In this document: piece by piece, positions 22,001 through 30,700 of the stretch
How the letters are laid out: each line of letters begins with the position of its first letter
Numbering within the stretch: the stretch's first letter is position 1
Source: Chrysaora quinquecirrha
Taxonomy: Eukaryota; Cnidaria; Scyphozoa; Semaeostomeae; Pelagiidae
DNA length: 64,000 bases
Assembly: GCA_014526335.1 (NCBI GenBank)
Contig: JACTAT010000029.1
Span: 1,789,372-1,853,371 of the forward strand
Reading direction: 5' to 3'
Translations under genes and position numbers: made by a program
Notes under the pieces: model-generated
What the model saw: only the letters and a program-made list of their open reading frames with translations
Told to the model about the DNA's origin: nothing
Databases searched by the model: none

Positions 22001-23994
22001 GCAAGTTTGTTACTGTTGCTTCTATTTGAGCCATATTACAAAAAGGTATAAAACAATTGGATCTAGTACGGCAATACGTCAAAGTTTGTCCTTGAGTTCT
22101 ACGCAGACAATTTGATGCAAAAATAACGCGATAGTAATTCGATCTCAAAAGAACGTGTCCAGTGGCATTAAGTTTCTTAGTTTGAAGATTCAGAGTCACG
22201 CAACACAAACACGATCACGCAATTGGAAAAACTGAAAAATTCGATTGTCTCAATGTTTCGTCAGCAAAACAAAACTGATTCAATTTGATACGAATGTTAC
22301 GCATATAATGCAAGTTTATTTTGCTCCAAACAACTTCTCAATGATAAAAGTATACGCTTGTGCATACACCAATGAAAGGTACGAAGATTCTTGACGTGAC
22401 AAACTATTATACGATTGATAACTGGATATATTTATACACGAATAGTTCAATGAAAACAAAGTTTAATATCACAAAATTTATATCCCTCCTGACAAACTGT
22501 TCCTCACACTGGGCACCAGTGTTAAACCACTACCTGGCGTGGCCTAACAAGTTGCGTGAGTAATGATCGAACGAGTGATTTAGACTTAAAAACGAGAATA
22601 CGAGAATAACGACTTGATACGACTTTATAGCGACTTCTTCTTCATAAAATATCAAAATTCAAACTTACGACCTCAACAGTTGACTTCAGCAGTAGAACGG
22701 CAGCGGCGGCTTGAGACGGCGACACAAGGAAACAACGTGAATGCTTTACTTGGATACAAATACTTTTAAAATCCAACAACAACAGAACAAAACATCAGCA
22801 ATATATAATTCGTCTAGTACTTCAGCGTCTTTCACAATAATTCATCTAATACTTCAGCGTCTTTCCGTTTAACTAGATTTCTAATACTCGTTAAGATAGT
22901 CTAAAGCACGGTCTCAAAAACTCCTAAAGCAAAAATCCCCTATAGCAAGGTTACGATACATTTTATACGAACAAAACGGGCAAAGGTTACGAAAGATCTA
23001 AAACTACTATAAAAGGTAACATCATGTTGGAGTACAAGCACATGATTCTCTAAATAAGGCTAAATAGTCGATTATAATTAAAATTTACCAATACGATCGT
23101 TCTTCGTATCATGTTTCAGTTCTTCTGATGCAACACTGCTTCTCAATCTGATGCAAGCTCATGTGCGGCATGCAGCATTCTTTTGTCCATTTCACGTGCA
23201 GAGCATTCGAAATACCATGGTCACAGAACAGCCATACAATCAGCATTCAAATCAGTCAGTAGTATATTATATTTCAAATACAATAGACAGTTCAAATGAC
23301 CCAATACTTTGCATGTACAACACTGGTTCGCCCTGGTTATTGTACTTTTGAAAATGGAATTAATTTAGTTCAAAGCCAGATCGGGACCGACTTTATCACT
23401 ATAAAGTAGCTACTGGGACCGGTTGAATTATTGGGGTGTCACACCCCACACCCCCTCATTTGCGCCCCTGGTCGGCATATTAAATAATAGCTAGATATTG
23501 GATGTTAGATATTGAATATTAGATATTAGATATTAGATTTTGTAAAATATTAGATTTAACGTCGAGTAGGAGTTAAAGAACGTGATAATCTAGCGTTTGG
23601 TCTAACGTCGTCAATCAAGTCTTGGTCTAATGTAAATGCCAAGGCTATCGTTATTGAGTAGAGAAACGTCACTGGGTTGGGGTATTCTTAGACTTGCCCC
23701 AAGTCTATTTCTTAATGTCCTTCGCCAAACGATATTAAGAAATAGACTTGAAGCAAGTCTAGGGTGTTCGTAACATGAAGTAAACATGATGAGACCAATA
23801 TTCTAGTATAAGATTCTAATGAACCATCGTTTTTATGTTTTAGATGATTTGTCCAATTTGTATGGATCACAATCGAGAGCTGGTGTTCATGTGCGGGCAT
23901 GGTACCTGCAAGGCTTGTGGAGATCGTGTCGGGGTGTGTCCTTTGTGCAGGAATCCTATCGAAAAACGTGTCTTGCTTTTCTAAAAGGAAAGGG
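1021..23994 (+). CDS. MIB1: Mind bomb 1-type E3 ubiquitin ligase (5' end outside window)
   Basis: Fifteen exons joined by GT-AG introns: 1021-1074, 1182-1269, 2122-2258, 3693-3799, 4262-4459, 4999-5150, 5878-6010, 8715-8801, 9471-9599, 9994-10176, 11019-11262, 12369-12447, 13768-13845, 14177-14274, 23844-23994. Phases agree at every junction once two single-base indels are allowed for. The first two exons give the end of the second REP domain (GNRWTYNPL). Ankyrin repeats and three RING fingers follow, and the protein ends KRVLLF then TAA at 23992-23994. The family ubiquitinates Delta/Jagged ligands to drive their endocytosis and Notch activation. Three RINGs and a coiled stretch before the last RING match MIB1 rather than MIB2. 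The N-terminal MIB/HERC2 and ZZ domains must lie left of the window. Exons 3693-3799 and 9994-10176 each carry a one-base indel that breaks the frame. The last intron is 9.6 kb because it holds a gypsy element. Confidence 0.95.
1585..1810. repeat. Imperfect (TTCA)n microsatellite
   Basis: A long run of the tetranucleotide TTCA/ATTC with interruptions, in the MIB1 intron between exons 1182-1269 and 2122-2258. The same motif recurs in degenerate form at 2827-3340 and 3950-4090. Confidence 0.9.
2277..2780. mobile_element. PIF/Harbinger-like MITE with nested palindromes
   Basis: A 504-bp element with inverted repeats of about 49 bp and one mismatch, beginning GGGCCTGTTTATATGGAGCC at 2277 and ending with its complement at 2780. 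TTA flanks each side (2274-2276 and 2781-2783). A 3-bp TTA duplication is typical of PIF/Harbinger elements. Inside, a second copy of the same inverted motif is nested (about 2584 and 2657-2686), and degenerate TIR-like units recur near 2348. No transposase is present. It sits 18 bp after a MIB1 splice donor. Confidence 0.8.
2827..4090. repeat. Degenerate TTCA-rich low-complexity intron DNA
   Basis: The MIB1 introns on either side of exon 3693-3799 consist largely of decayed TTCATTCA-type repeats (2827-3340, 3950-4090). I see no coding sequence here other than that exon. Confidence 0.75.
6290..6540 (+). repeat. Dispersed repeat family A, copy 1
   Basis: This sequence shares long stretches with copies at about 44966-45354, 53215-53560 and 56935-57235, and a worn partial copy at 45782-45910. 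Shared landmarks are TCGTCTGACACTCCTCAGAG, TTTATACCCAGATGCGG and CTGAATTGGCATTG. The copy at 45 kb has inverted ends, so this is a DNA-transposon-derived family. Copy 1 directly precedes the hAT transposase remnant. Confidence 0.7.
6544..7601 (+). mobile_element. Truncated hAT transposon remnant (C-terminal transposase plus 3' end)
   Basis: An open frame 6544-7224 encodes 226 residues ending in the hAT C-terminal dimerisation domain. Conserved features are [20 protein letters not shown], then [19 protein letters not shown], a pattern shared with ZMYM1-like hAT proteins. The N-terminal zinc finger and most of the RNase H-like catalytic domain are absent. Downstream, the sequence ending at 7601 (reverse complement CAGGGCCGCCGAGAGGCAGG) looks like a hAT terminal inverted repeat. 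No matching left end or 8-bp duplication was found, so the copy is 5' truncated. It is in the MIB1 intron 6011-8714. Confidence 0.8.
7602..8714. other. Intron DNA with TTACA-rich simple repeat
   Basis: The remainder of the MIB1 intron. Sequence at about 7880-7930 matches the right part of dispersed repeat family A copies (TTTTGGTTTTGATGT). From 7960 to 8100, and again near 8590-8690, there are decayed TTACATTACA repeats. An open frame at 8126-8455 has no recognisable domain and is probably transposon debris. Confidence 0.6.
10177..11018. repeat. MIB1 intron with dispersed repeat family B
   Basis: The segment at about 10573-10690 matches, in inverted orientation, the segment at about 14295-14400. 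Shared cores are CAGTAGTTACAATG and TTAAAAGATGCCCTGATA. Nothing else recognisable is in the intron. Confidence 0.6.
11263..12368. other. MIB1 intron, no recognised feature
   Basis: AT-rich DNA with a T/G-skewed stretch after the splice donor (11280-11600). I see no coding sequence, repeat with ends or RNA gene. Confidence 0.6.
12939..13142. mobile_element. Long-hairpin (foldback) MITE with GATGGCGGCCG ends
   Basis: Perfect 24-bp inverted repeats occur at 12939-12962 and 13119-13142, with core AAGATGGCGGCCGTTT. Complementarity continues inward: AATTCTGGGAAT on the left pairs with ATTCCCAGAATT on the right. It continues outward with mismatches to about 12917 and 13165. Almost the whole 204-bp unit can fold into one hairpin. 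No target duplication was identified. It lies in the MIB1 intron between the two halves of RING 2. Confidence 0.75.
14275..15933. repeat. MIB1 last intron, left part, with dispersed repeats
   Basis: It carries an inverted copy of family B (about 14295-14400). It also has a segment at 14740-15010 that matches about 54110-54460 (family C; shared AACAACATTGTAA and GGCCGTTCCAATATA-like cores). No exon is evident up to the retrotransposon. Confidence 0.6.
15934..16733 (-). repeat. 3' LTR of the gypsy element
   Basis: 800 bp, beginning TGTTAAACC and ending TACAACA on the plus strand (TG...CA ends). It is nearly identical to 22520-23322. On the element's own strand it is the downstream LTR and should provide the polyadenylation site. 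Confidence 0.95.
16734..16752 (-). other. Polypurine tract of the gypsy element
   Basis: On the minus strand the sequence AAAGGAGGGAGTGA abuts the 3' LTR. A purine run here primes plus-strand DNA synthesis in LTR retroelements. Confidence 0.8.
16780..17934 (-). CDS. pol: Gypsy pol, integrase portion (out of frame with upstream pol)
   Basis: An open frame of 384 codons holding most of the integrase. The DDE core starts with [14 protein letters not shown], the second acidic site is in LLSDRGSNF, and the glutamate follows the conserved [14 protein letters not shown] stretch. A GPY/F-like module ([15 protein letters not shown]) is near residue 275. The tail is Pro/Ser/Asp-rich and ends at 16780, 28 bp from the polypurine tract. 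It continues the integrase begun in 17835-20816, but in another frame. The change falls where the two frames overlap, about 17880-17934, just after the CxxC of the integrase zinc finger, and looks like a single missing base. Integrase inserts the element's DNA copy into the host genome. Confidence 0.92.
   Translation of the reverse strand: MQFLCRLCDEEDPRNKRKAPLLPIPVDGAFDRVAMDILGPFPVTEDGNRYIIVFSDYYTRWPEAFALKSTEASRIAQLLIDEILSRHGAPRTLLSDRGSNFLASVVKEVCRLMNTRQQHTTAYHPQTDGLVERFNGTLAEGLSMYVSTHQKDWDRHIPLILFAYRVSPNATTRESPFYLLYGREPRLPIDTALLFSSNNLSASVEAHRARIVQSLEEAQATIKSNTQLAQQRMKEQYDKTSRPVSFEIGSKVWVYTPKTRKGLSKKLTHNFHGPYRIVAKLSPVHFRLRTLDNRPVSVPVHANRMKPFYDPNDRPLIPPSNHIDSPDLADSDLPPESFLPCPDPDDQLAAPETVAENSPSTSVSSEPPIIRPEDIHTPQSITAV
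17835..20838 (-). CDS. pol: Gypsy pol: protease, reverse transcriptase, RNase H, integrase zinc finger
   Basis: The frame is open from the gag overlap to 17835. Counting residues from 20816: the aspartic protease motif VDTGAA is near 115, reverse transcriptase starts near 400 with VDYRKLNAV near 456 and the catalytic YIDD at 554-557. RNase H has YTDAS near 701, and the integrase HHCC finger ([15 protein letters not shown], then CNSCVDC) is near 905-965. There is no ATG at the gag junction. Pol is expected as a gag-pol fusion by -1 frameshifting at the TTTAAAC site at 20834-20840. Beyond the CxxC the frame runs into unrelated sequence and stops, because of the indel described under the integrase entry. 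Confidence 0.95.
20804..21372 (-). CDS. gag: Gypsy gag, nucleocapsid (CCHC) portion
   Basis: Open in a frame shifted +1 from the main gag frame. It encodes a Gln/Pro/Arg-rich nucleocapsid with one zinc knuckle, [14 protein letters not shown], near the middle and ends at TGA 20804-20806. It overlaps pol by the frameshift region. The first clear ATG is at 21271, but reading is open further upstream into the end of gag, so it is probably the C-terminal part of the same polyprotein. It is separated from the N-terminal part by a one-base indel or a second frameshift. Confidence 0.85.
20834..20840 (-). promoter_or_regulatory. Candidate -1 ribosomal frameshift heptamer T TTA AAC
   Basis: In the gag frame the codons TTT TTA AAC give the slippery heptamer T TTA AAC. 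Slipping back one base gives TTT AAA, which is exactly the pol frame. The gag stop TGA (20804-20806) lies 27 bases downstream. The heptamer follows the X XXY YYZ rule for tandem slippage and is one of the most efficient known. A downstream stem-loop or pseudoknot has not been modelled. Confidence 0.75.
21348..22034 (-). CDS. gag: Gypsy gag, capsid portion
   Basis: ATG at 22032-22034 (MAQIEATV). The N-terminus is a short coiled-coil-like stretch, followed by a retrotransposon gag domain: [32 protein letters not shown] and QLKNRFGAQ, then [19 protein letters not shown]. This alpha-helical capsid fold assembles the virus-like particle. The frame stops at 21348, just before sequence coding the nucleocapsid in another frame. 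Upstream in-frame codons run to 22208, but the ATG at 22034 starts the conserved sequence. Confidence 0.9.
   Translation of the reverse strand: MAQIEATVTNLQTQLTAVQAALDGNSNSGLFKQPTFSGLPNEDVNEWVIKFDRLSKFYNWSNAKKLGALPLLLSGPALAWYQTLPAETSNDFSALIEQLKNRFGAQNLEFIFRQELYSRKQGPNEPLSMYTEDIIRRCQRLSLSDNDMMNVFINGLADNIKNHVILNQPKSFAEADNLARLRNAVNISGGTTSHLGNAQGVAQAQRIKELEGQVNLLMSLASQKKGKT
22502..22518 (-). other. Primer-binding site of the gypsy element
   Basis: On the minus strand, one base after the 5' LTR, the sequence TGGTGCCCAGTGTGAGG starts with TGG, complementary to a tRNA CCA end. I could not assign the primer tRNA. Confidence 0.75.
22520..23322 (-). repeat. 5' LTR of the gypsy element
   Basis: 803 bp. 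It differs from the other LTR by two substitutions and by single-base length changes in two A runs and one C run. In the element's orientation it is the promoter-bearing LTR and is transcribed against MIB1. Confidence 0.95.
23323..23843. other. MIB1 last intron, right part, with hairpin and short tandem repeat
   Basis: At 23490-23545 there are several imperfect copies of TTAGATAT. At 23690-23760 two 27-bp arms (core AAGTCTATTTCTTAAT) form a hairpin with a 17-bp loop, 83 bp before the acceptor of the RING 3 exon. Confidence 0.65.
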
Positions 23995-24726
23995 ACCTAA
24001 GCAGTTGGGACTAAAGAATCAATTCTTATTTTTGTATTTGAGAAATTTTCATTAGTTTTTTATTCAACGTATATATTGTACGCTAGTTTTATTATAAACA
24101 TATACAGTAATTAAGCAGTTCTATACTTAATGCAATTGCAAAAGTATCCCTACTCATTATTTGTAAAGAATTCCTTAATTTTCCTTTTACCATTTGGGGT
24201 TCTATATGTAATTTCTTAGCCAGGAGCAATGATTAAATTTCAGATCACTTCGGTGGACGGTCGACAGCACAAAAAATTTCGAAATCTCAAGATAAAGAGT
24301 TTTCGATGTGAAAATCGTATAAAGCATAGTTTCACTGTCCTAGAGTTTGTGTTCGTAATTTTATGAGCATTCAAAGTTCCCGATTTCATAAAGGCATTGA
24401 CCGCAAAAAATGAACTTGGTGAAACTTTTTACCCCATACGGTCTGAGCCCTTATAAAATCGCAAACTTTGAACGCTCATAAAATTGATAATACAAGCCCT
24501 GAGATATTAAAACTTTGCACCTAGACTAATTTATGGGTGTTCTATAAGATTTTCGCATCGAATTGTTATTATCTTGCGGTTTTAAATGCACTTGGATTAA
24601 ATTGAATTGAGAATCAAACGCGAACGCGATAGACTCACTACATAAGTCCTAGTGCTTCGCTCGTTGTTGTTGTTGTTGTTGTGTCGTGAGTCTACGAACG
24701 TGAAGCAAACCAGAAAGCAAAAAGAA
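23995..24726. other. MIB1-NIPP1 intergenic interval with inverted-repeat element
   Basis: It holds the MIB1 3' UTR and the NIPP1 5' flank. A worn inverted repeat spans about 24276-24590. Outer arms share TCGATGTGAAAATCGTATA with its near complement at 24543-24560, and inner arms share TTTTATGAGC and ACTTTGAACGCTCATAAAA. Related arm fragments occur at about 25900-25980 and 26165-26240. A GTT trinucleotide run is at 24663-24682. No clear promoter motif was seen. Confidence 0.6.
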
Positions 24727-27700
24727 ATGGCGGACAGAAGGTCTTCAAAATCATCAAGAAATCGCGCGCCACCACCACCTCCCCCACCTAAATATGAGCC
24801 ACCAAGCTGGTAAGTGAATAGTGCTTTTGAAACAATAATGCATGGTCTGTGGCATGGTGTATGTTTAGAAGAGAATAGGCCCTACACTTTAATTTTTTAT
24901 CATTATTATTGATACACATCTACGTATTGTCTCAGGCAGCAAGGCACACTTGCTAGATATCGAGATCCTGTGCGTATCGGGGGATTATCTCCCGATCGGG
25001 TCTTTATCGTACTCGCAAGCGGGTTGCTAGCTCTGTCAAGTGTGATGAAGATAGAGAACAGGCCTAATTATCAACCGATATATACTAGATAAAAAAGAAA
25101 ATAAAAAACCAGCAAAAAAAACCAAATTATATAACTATTTAGGAATAACAGGAATAAAAGTAGAACACAAGTTTAAATTTTAAAGCCAATACACACTTTT
25201 TTTATAAGAATACAGTCTATAAGAATATTCAGGCTCAAAATTGCCAAAGAACAATGGAAATTTAAGAATAGGCCTAACAATGGAAAAGTTCGAGCCTCGG
25301 GAGAAATTAGGATATTCTTATAAAAAAAGTATGTAACCAGAAAATAAGAATGAAAATTGATGTTTTCTCAATTTCTCGAGAATAACGATGGCAAAAGTCT
25401 TTATTGAAATGGACAACCCCAGGTATTTTTGGATGCTGAATTCATTTCCGCAGAGAAAATCCACCGAAATGGAGGTCATTTTTGCTGCAGGCTCAATTTG
25501 TCGATTTCAATCCCTTGATCGGTGGATAATCGCCTGATCTGTCCGTGGTTTCAATCCCTCAATTGGGGGAATATCACCCGATACATGGAGGATCTCGGTA
25601 TCTAGGAAGTGTGCCTTGCTGTCTGGTCATCAAGCACCCTCAACTCACATAGACACATTATGGACATATCATTCTATTGTGTACGTGCGGCGTAACTAGA
25701 ATAGGAACTAACCTGTGAATGATATTTTGGCTCTGCATCTACTGTTTGCAAAAGTAGCTCTGCAACTTCGATGTATACAAAATCCTTAAGGAAGTTTTTA
25801 GTAGGAATTATATTAAACAACAAATTCAAGACACTTCCAAACAAGATCATTTTGGTATAAACCGCCTAGTATAGCAATGAAATTTTTGAAATTACAGGAT
25901 ATCAAGTTTTCAGTTTGAGAATTCTATAAAGCACCCAAGATTGGTGCAAAGTTTTACTACCTCAACGCTTCAAGTATAAATGTTACTTCATCCATCAAGT
26001 TGAATAAAAAACTCGGCTTCGACGCCACAGTAAAGTAAAGCCCCCCATTTGCAGATTTTTCCGGCACCCAAATATCTATCTGCATTCACGCATGTGTAAT
26101 ATAGACTGCCGGTCATTTAGTTTTCCCTTAGGCCTGACCGGCTGCCGGTAAAATAGTCACTGCGTAAATGTTAAGAGGGTTCAAAAAAGTTTATGATTTT
26201 ATAAGGGCTAAACCTAACACGTTTCACCAACTTCAGTTTTTGTGGACGTCCAGGTTTTTCATGAGCAAAATAAGGCGTGTGTGGTAAATCACACAAGCAA
26301 ATTGTTTTGCCCATGCGATCGTACAGGTACAGAAAAACTTTGACATAGCCAGAATACCATATAATAAACATCAGAGATTGGACGGTATAAACCAGTTTTT
26401 AAAGTAATACATATAAAGGATGCATATACAAGAAACTAATACATATACAAGATGCTTGATAATAAGGTGAGGTTGAACAAGAAAGAGAAACAATTATGCC
26501 AGCTATTTTCATATTTCAAAGAAATATTTCATGTATCAGGGTACACAAATCACAAACTATGATAATTTGTGTGAATCTCTGTGAAAACTTTTACGATACT
26601 GTATGAAATGGAAGTCCATTGTGTTTTCTTAAAAAAAATCACAACAAATTGCAGTATAGCAAAAAATACAGGGGGCCATAGGGCTGTGGGGCCGTGGATT
26701 AGTAAAAGCCAATAATGCCTCATCACCTTCAACAAGGAAAAAATTGTGTAAAATTTTTTTTTTTAATTTTCAATATAAAACCCCAAAACTGATTTTTAAT
26801 AAGAAAAGAAAGAAATGTAAAGATACCCCAAATTAAATGAAAGAAATTTGATAAATATAATAATGGCAACCTCTGACAAAGGCTGCAGATTCTTATTCTT
26901 TGTCTTTAAAGAAAGGTATAAAAGAAAGGTATCCGTGTTGATGTAAATTGAATAAATTACATAAGTTTGCAATTACCTTGTCCCAAAACACTGCAACACG
27001 CAATTCTACGAAAGCACTCATTTACAAAGAAAGAGTTATCGGTTGATGCTATCAGGGTCTTTTTGCTTTTGTCTACATTTGTTGATAGGAGTGAAGTTTA
27101 CTTGAGGAAATTTAAGGTTGCAGCTATTGCTTAGATTTTGGAATGCATAATTTCATCTTCTTAATTGTTTTCTATTTTTTCAGGGCTGGAAAACCTCCTC
27201 CTGGGATGCATCTTGATGTTACCAAGGCTGAAAAACTTATTGAGGTATGAATTTATAATAAATAAAAATGTTAAGTTTTTCAATGAATTCATTTATAATT
27301 TCACAAATTTGAAATTAATATTGATTATACACGGTGGGCCAGTGAAAAGTAATCCACAAAATCAAGATGAATAATATGAAGTCTTCCCTATGGCCAAATC
27401 TCGCCAAACAAAGAGCCTGAATACTTCTACATATCTTGTAGCAAAATGCTAACTCTATCAGCGCTTTAGTCTGAGTAATCCAAACTCAGAAATCTGTTGT
27501 CACAAATGCAGGTGAATGTCCTTGAGAATATGGTTTGAATGTCCTCAGTTCTGTTCTATGCAGTTAGCAATGCATCAATTTTTTTCCAATTTTCGCTTGA
27601 CACCAGTGGCGTAGCCAAGGGTCAGTCGCCCCCCCAAAAAGTTGAAAAGTTGGTGTTTTAGAAAAGTCCATTTCTGCAATAAAATCAGTGGGGGGGGGGG

Positions 27701-30700
27701 GTTAAGAGAAATTCTAACAACCTTTGGGCAATAAATATTTTTCAATGTCGAAAAAGAGTAGAGATATCATTCCACCTCACCTGCTCGGTTCCAGGAAAAT
27801 GTTCTACAACTAATGTTATGCGGCAGTTAACGCCACATGTTTACTATTGTTCAACCCACACTCCCTCCTTTTGCAATAGGTCTCGATGTGTGAAGGGTTC
27901 TAAAAGTACAGACTTTTCTTGTGTTTTTATGATCCCGTCGGAGAGATTTGAAGTTTATTCAAAAGACCTCCCAAGCGTATTCTTGCTGTGGTGAAAAGTG
28001 AAATCGCCAATCTCCTTTCTCTTGTTGTCGAAATAAAATGAAGTAGAATGAAAAGGCAAAACCACAAGAAAATTAGTAGAGTAAACGAAAGATCAGACAA
28101 CACAGTTCATGTTTCTAGTACATAAATGTAGAATGAAAATTTTCACTGCTTGGTCTAAGTATTTTTGGCTTAAATGTTCTACATCAACAAGAAAGCAAGT
28201 GTTTCCAACAAACAGGTGAGGTGAGAAGTCTTCGGATATCCAGTATGTAACACAACACAATAGGCAAGCAAAAAATATGCATTCTATGTGATACTAGAGG
28301 TTAAAAAATGAAATTTTCTCTGGGGAGCATACCCCCGGACCCTCCTAGTGTTTTGTGCCTCCCAGCAATCAATTTGAGACTATTTCCATGTTTTCATACT
28401 AAAAAAGCATGGTAAACAAATTTTGTGTTTACAACACAGATATTTTGTAGCTTTCATGAATTTCAATGGTCTAAGAACAATTTTTCTTGCATAGCACGCT
28501 GCTGTCATGAAATTATTGTGAGAAGCAAGAGTTATCGGGCATATTTTCTCCATTTGAAAGCCGTCAAATCTTTTTTCTAGAGGGTCGTTTTACGACCTGT
28601 AGAAGGTCATGGTCCCAAACATTTTTCCCCATGATTTACGGTCTTTTGCCTCCCCCCCAAAGCCAAGACCCTGGATACGCCACTGCTTGACACCACACTC
28701 AGTTGCATTATGCAAAGCCTGGAAAAAGTTTGATTTTGCTTTTAGACACACAGAATGGCCCTGTGTAATGACTACCATACTGGATTGTCTTACAAATTTA
28801 AATCAGACTTTTTTCTGGCAACTGGTCTTTTCACAATCACAGTGAAGTCAGGCTCATTTTCTTTGATTATTATTTCTTTGAGTTGAGTGTGAAATAGGAT
28901 ACTGCTGCAGCAGTAACCTTTCTGGATTTGATGCACCTGTGTTTCTTTATTTAGTTGAAGCTTACCTGGTTGAAGTTTGGTAATATTTTGCAGCAGGAAA
29001 GAGTTTATTATTTGCAATAATTAGTTAAGGGGTTCTTCTTTGGCCCACCTGATATTTCAAACATTATGCAAATTTGACCTGAAAAACTATACTTTGTTAA
29101 ACTCATTGTTGATTCGGAAAAATTGAGCACTGCACATATGTTGGGCTCCAGGTTTCTATTCCATGACCTGTTTGAGCCCTAAGAAAATATTTTCATGATT
29201 TTAGTATCTTGGAATCAATATTTTACTTTTGTGCTACATTAAATGAATATTTGTGAACATCTATATTTTAGTTCATTATAGATGTTATTGGGTATTCTAA
29301 CATTTCCGGAACAATATACTTGCCCCCTTTTCCACATTATGTGTTTACACATCATGTAGCAGAAAAGACAACTTTGTCCATCATGGACTTGAAAAACTTG
29401 GACAATTTGGTCCAAGAAGTCCAAGAAGTCCGAGACATCCGAATCTTTGACCTGGCCGCTCACCAATGCAGCTACACTGAATGAGGACCTTAGCACAACA
29501 TGATGCCAGACACCTAGCATTAGAGAAAATTATGACAATGTATCTGCAACCTATAGTTGGCAACAGATTCTGTGTTTTTGAAATCTCTAGTCTTGTGTCA
29601 AATGTAGTCCACTGAATTTCACATCCAGCTTTTGTAGGTATATTCCTTGATACTAACATATTCTTCTGGCCTTTTGAATGAATAATGTCCATATCCGCTG
29701 GAGAATCCGTTTATGGTGACTTATTCATTTGCAAGTATTATGTGTATATGACTCCAAAATTTTATGAAAGCAATGCTACAAAGCGTATTTTCTGATTTTA
29801 GAAACTTATAATTGATGGAAAGAACTACTTTCTTTTTGGGAGATTGCGAGATCATGTTGATTTTCCCTTGGATCATGCTTCATGTTCGAGAGTTCATGCA
29901 GCTCTAATCTTTCATCGACATCTCAAAAGAATGTTTATCATTGACCTTGGCAGTAGTAAGATATATAACTTGTCTTCTCTTTTAATTTGTATGTTGTTAT
30001 TGTGTAATTGTATTAGAATATCAAAGAACTGGATTTATCTCCCATAAATGACATAGATTATCTAGTGTAGTATTGTGTCTAATCTTGATTTAATCTGTAT
30101 CTGAACTCACAATGCAAATATTGGGATTTTTTTCCACGAGTGGCAGACCTCCATTTCGGGTATTCTAACGTTCACTGCATAGAAAGGAGGCTAATGACAA
30201 TGTCACTCTGCAGAAGAGCTCATTCTATATGCTGTCAAACGCTCCAAGTCACTCAGCTCACTCCACTTTCGAATTTTTGCCATAGTGTCAGCACAAATTG
30301 ACACACTGATGTGATTCTATTTAATGGACTGCATGACAATTCCAATGAGCTGATGACACTATTTTAAATAAGCCCAAACCTTACACTCGATATTCTATTG
30401 TGTTGCTCTCCCAATAAAGACAATACAGGTTTTATTCTTCTACCCATTTCCTGTTGTTTTATTTTCTTTTTAATTCTTTGCAAATTCTCATTTTGATTTG
30501 ATTCGAGAAGTATAGTAGCGAAATTTAATATTTCTTCAGATTTTTTATTTTTATCGTCCTTGGAAATGCTTGCAACACACTTTTGATAGTTTCTTTTCAT
30601 CTTGTTTTTATCGTCTAGCTCATGGTACCTTTGTTGGCTCTGTGCGAGTAGACCCTGATAAACCTGTACAAGTTCTTGCAGACTCGACACTACATTTTGG

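Larger units (their letters stand above)
15934..23322 (-). mobile_element. Ty3/gypsy (Metaviridae) LTR retrotransposon, nearly complete
   Basis: A 7389-bp element inserted antisense in the last MIB1 intron. Two direct LTRs of 800 and 803 bp bound gag and pol, and there is no env. Domain order is gag, CCHC zinc knuckle, protease, reverse transcriptase, RNase H, integrase, as in Ty3/gypsy. A primer-binding site and polypurine tract sit next to the LTRs. By my reading the LTRs differ by two substitutions and three homopolymer indels, so insertion is recent. The frame is broken inside the integrase zinc finger, so this copy as written is not intact. The flanks (GCATG left, CTGGT right) show no 5-bp target duplication. 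Confidence 0.97.
11019..23994 (+). other. MIB1: MIB1 triple RING-finger exons
   Basis: RING 1 is in exon 11019-11262, after a Thr/Ala/Pro-rich linker. It shows CIIC, then CRHVATC, then CMLC. RING 2 is split between exons 12369-12447 ([12 protein letters not shown]) and 13768-13845 ([11 protein letters not shown]). A charged helical segment ([14 protein letters not shown]) fills exon 14177-14274. RING 3 in exon 23844-23994 shows [14 protein letters not shown] and CPLC, then the C-terminus. All zinc ligands of C3HC4-type RINGs are present. The last RING is the one that recruits E2 in MIB1. It is separated from the rest by an intron enlarged to 9569 bp by the retrotransposon, so correct splicing across that intron decides whether a catalytically competent protein is made. 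Confidence 0.93.
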
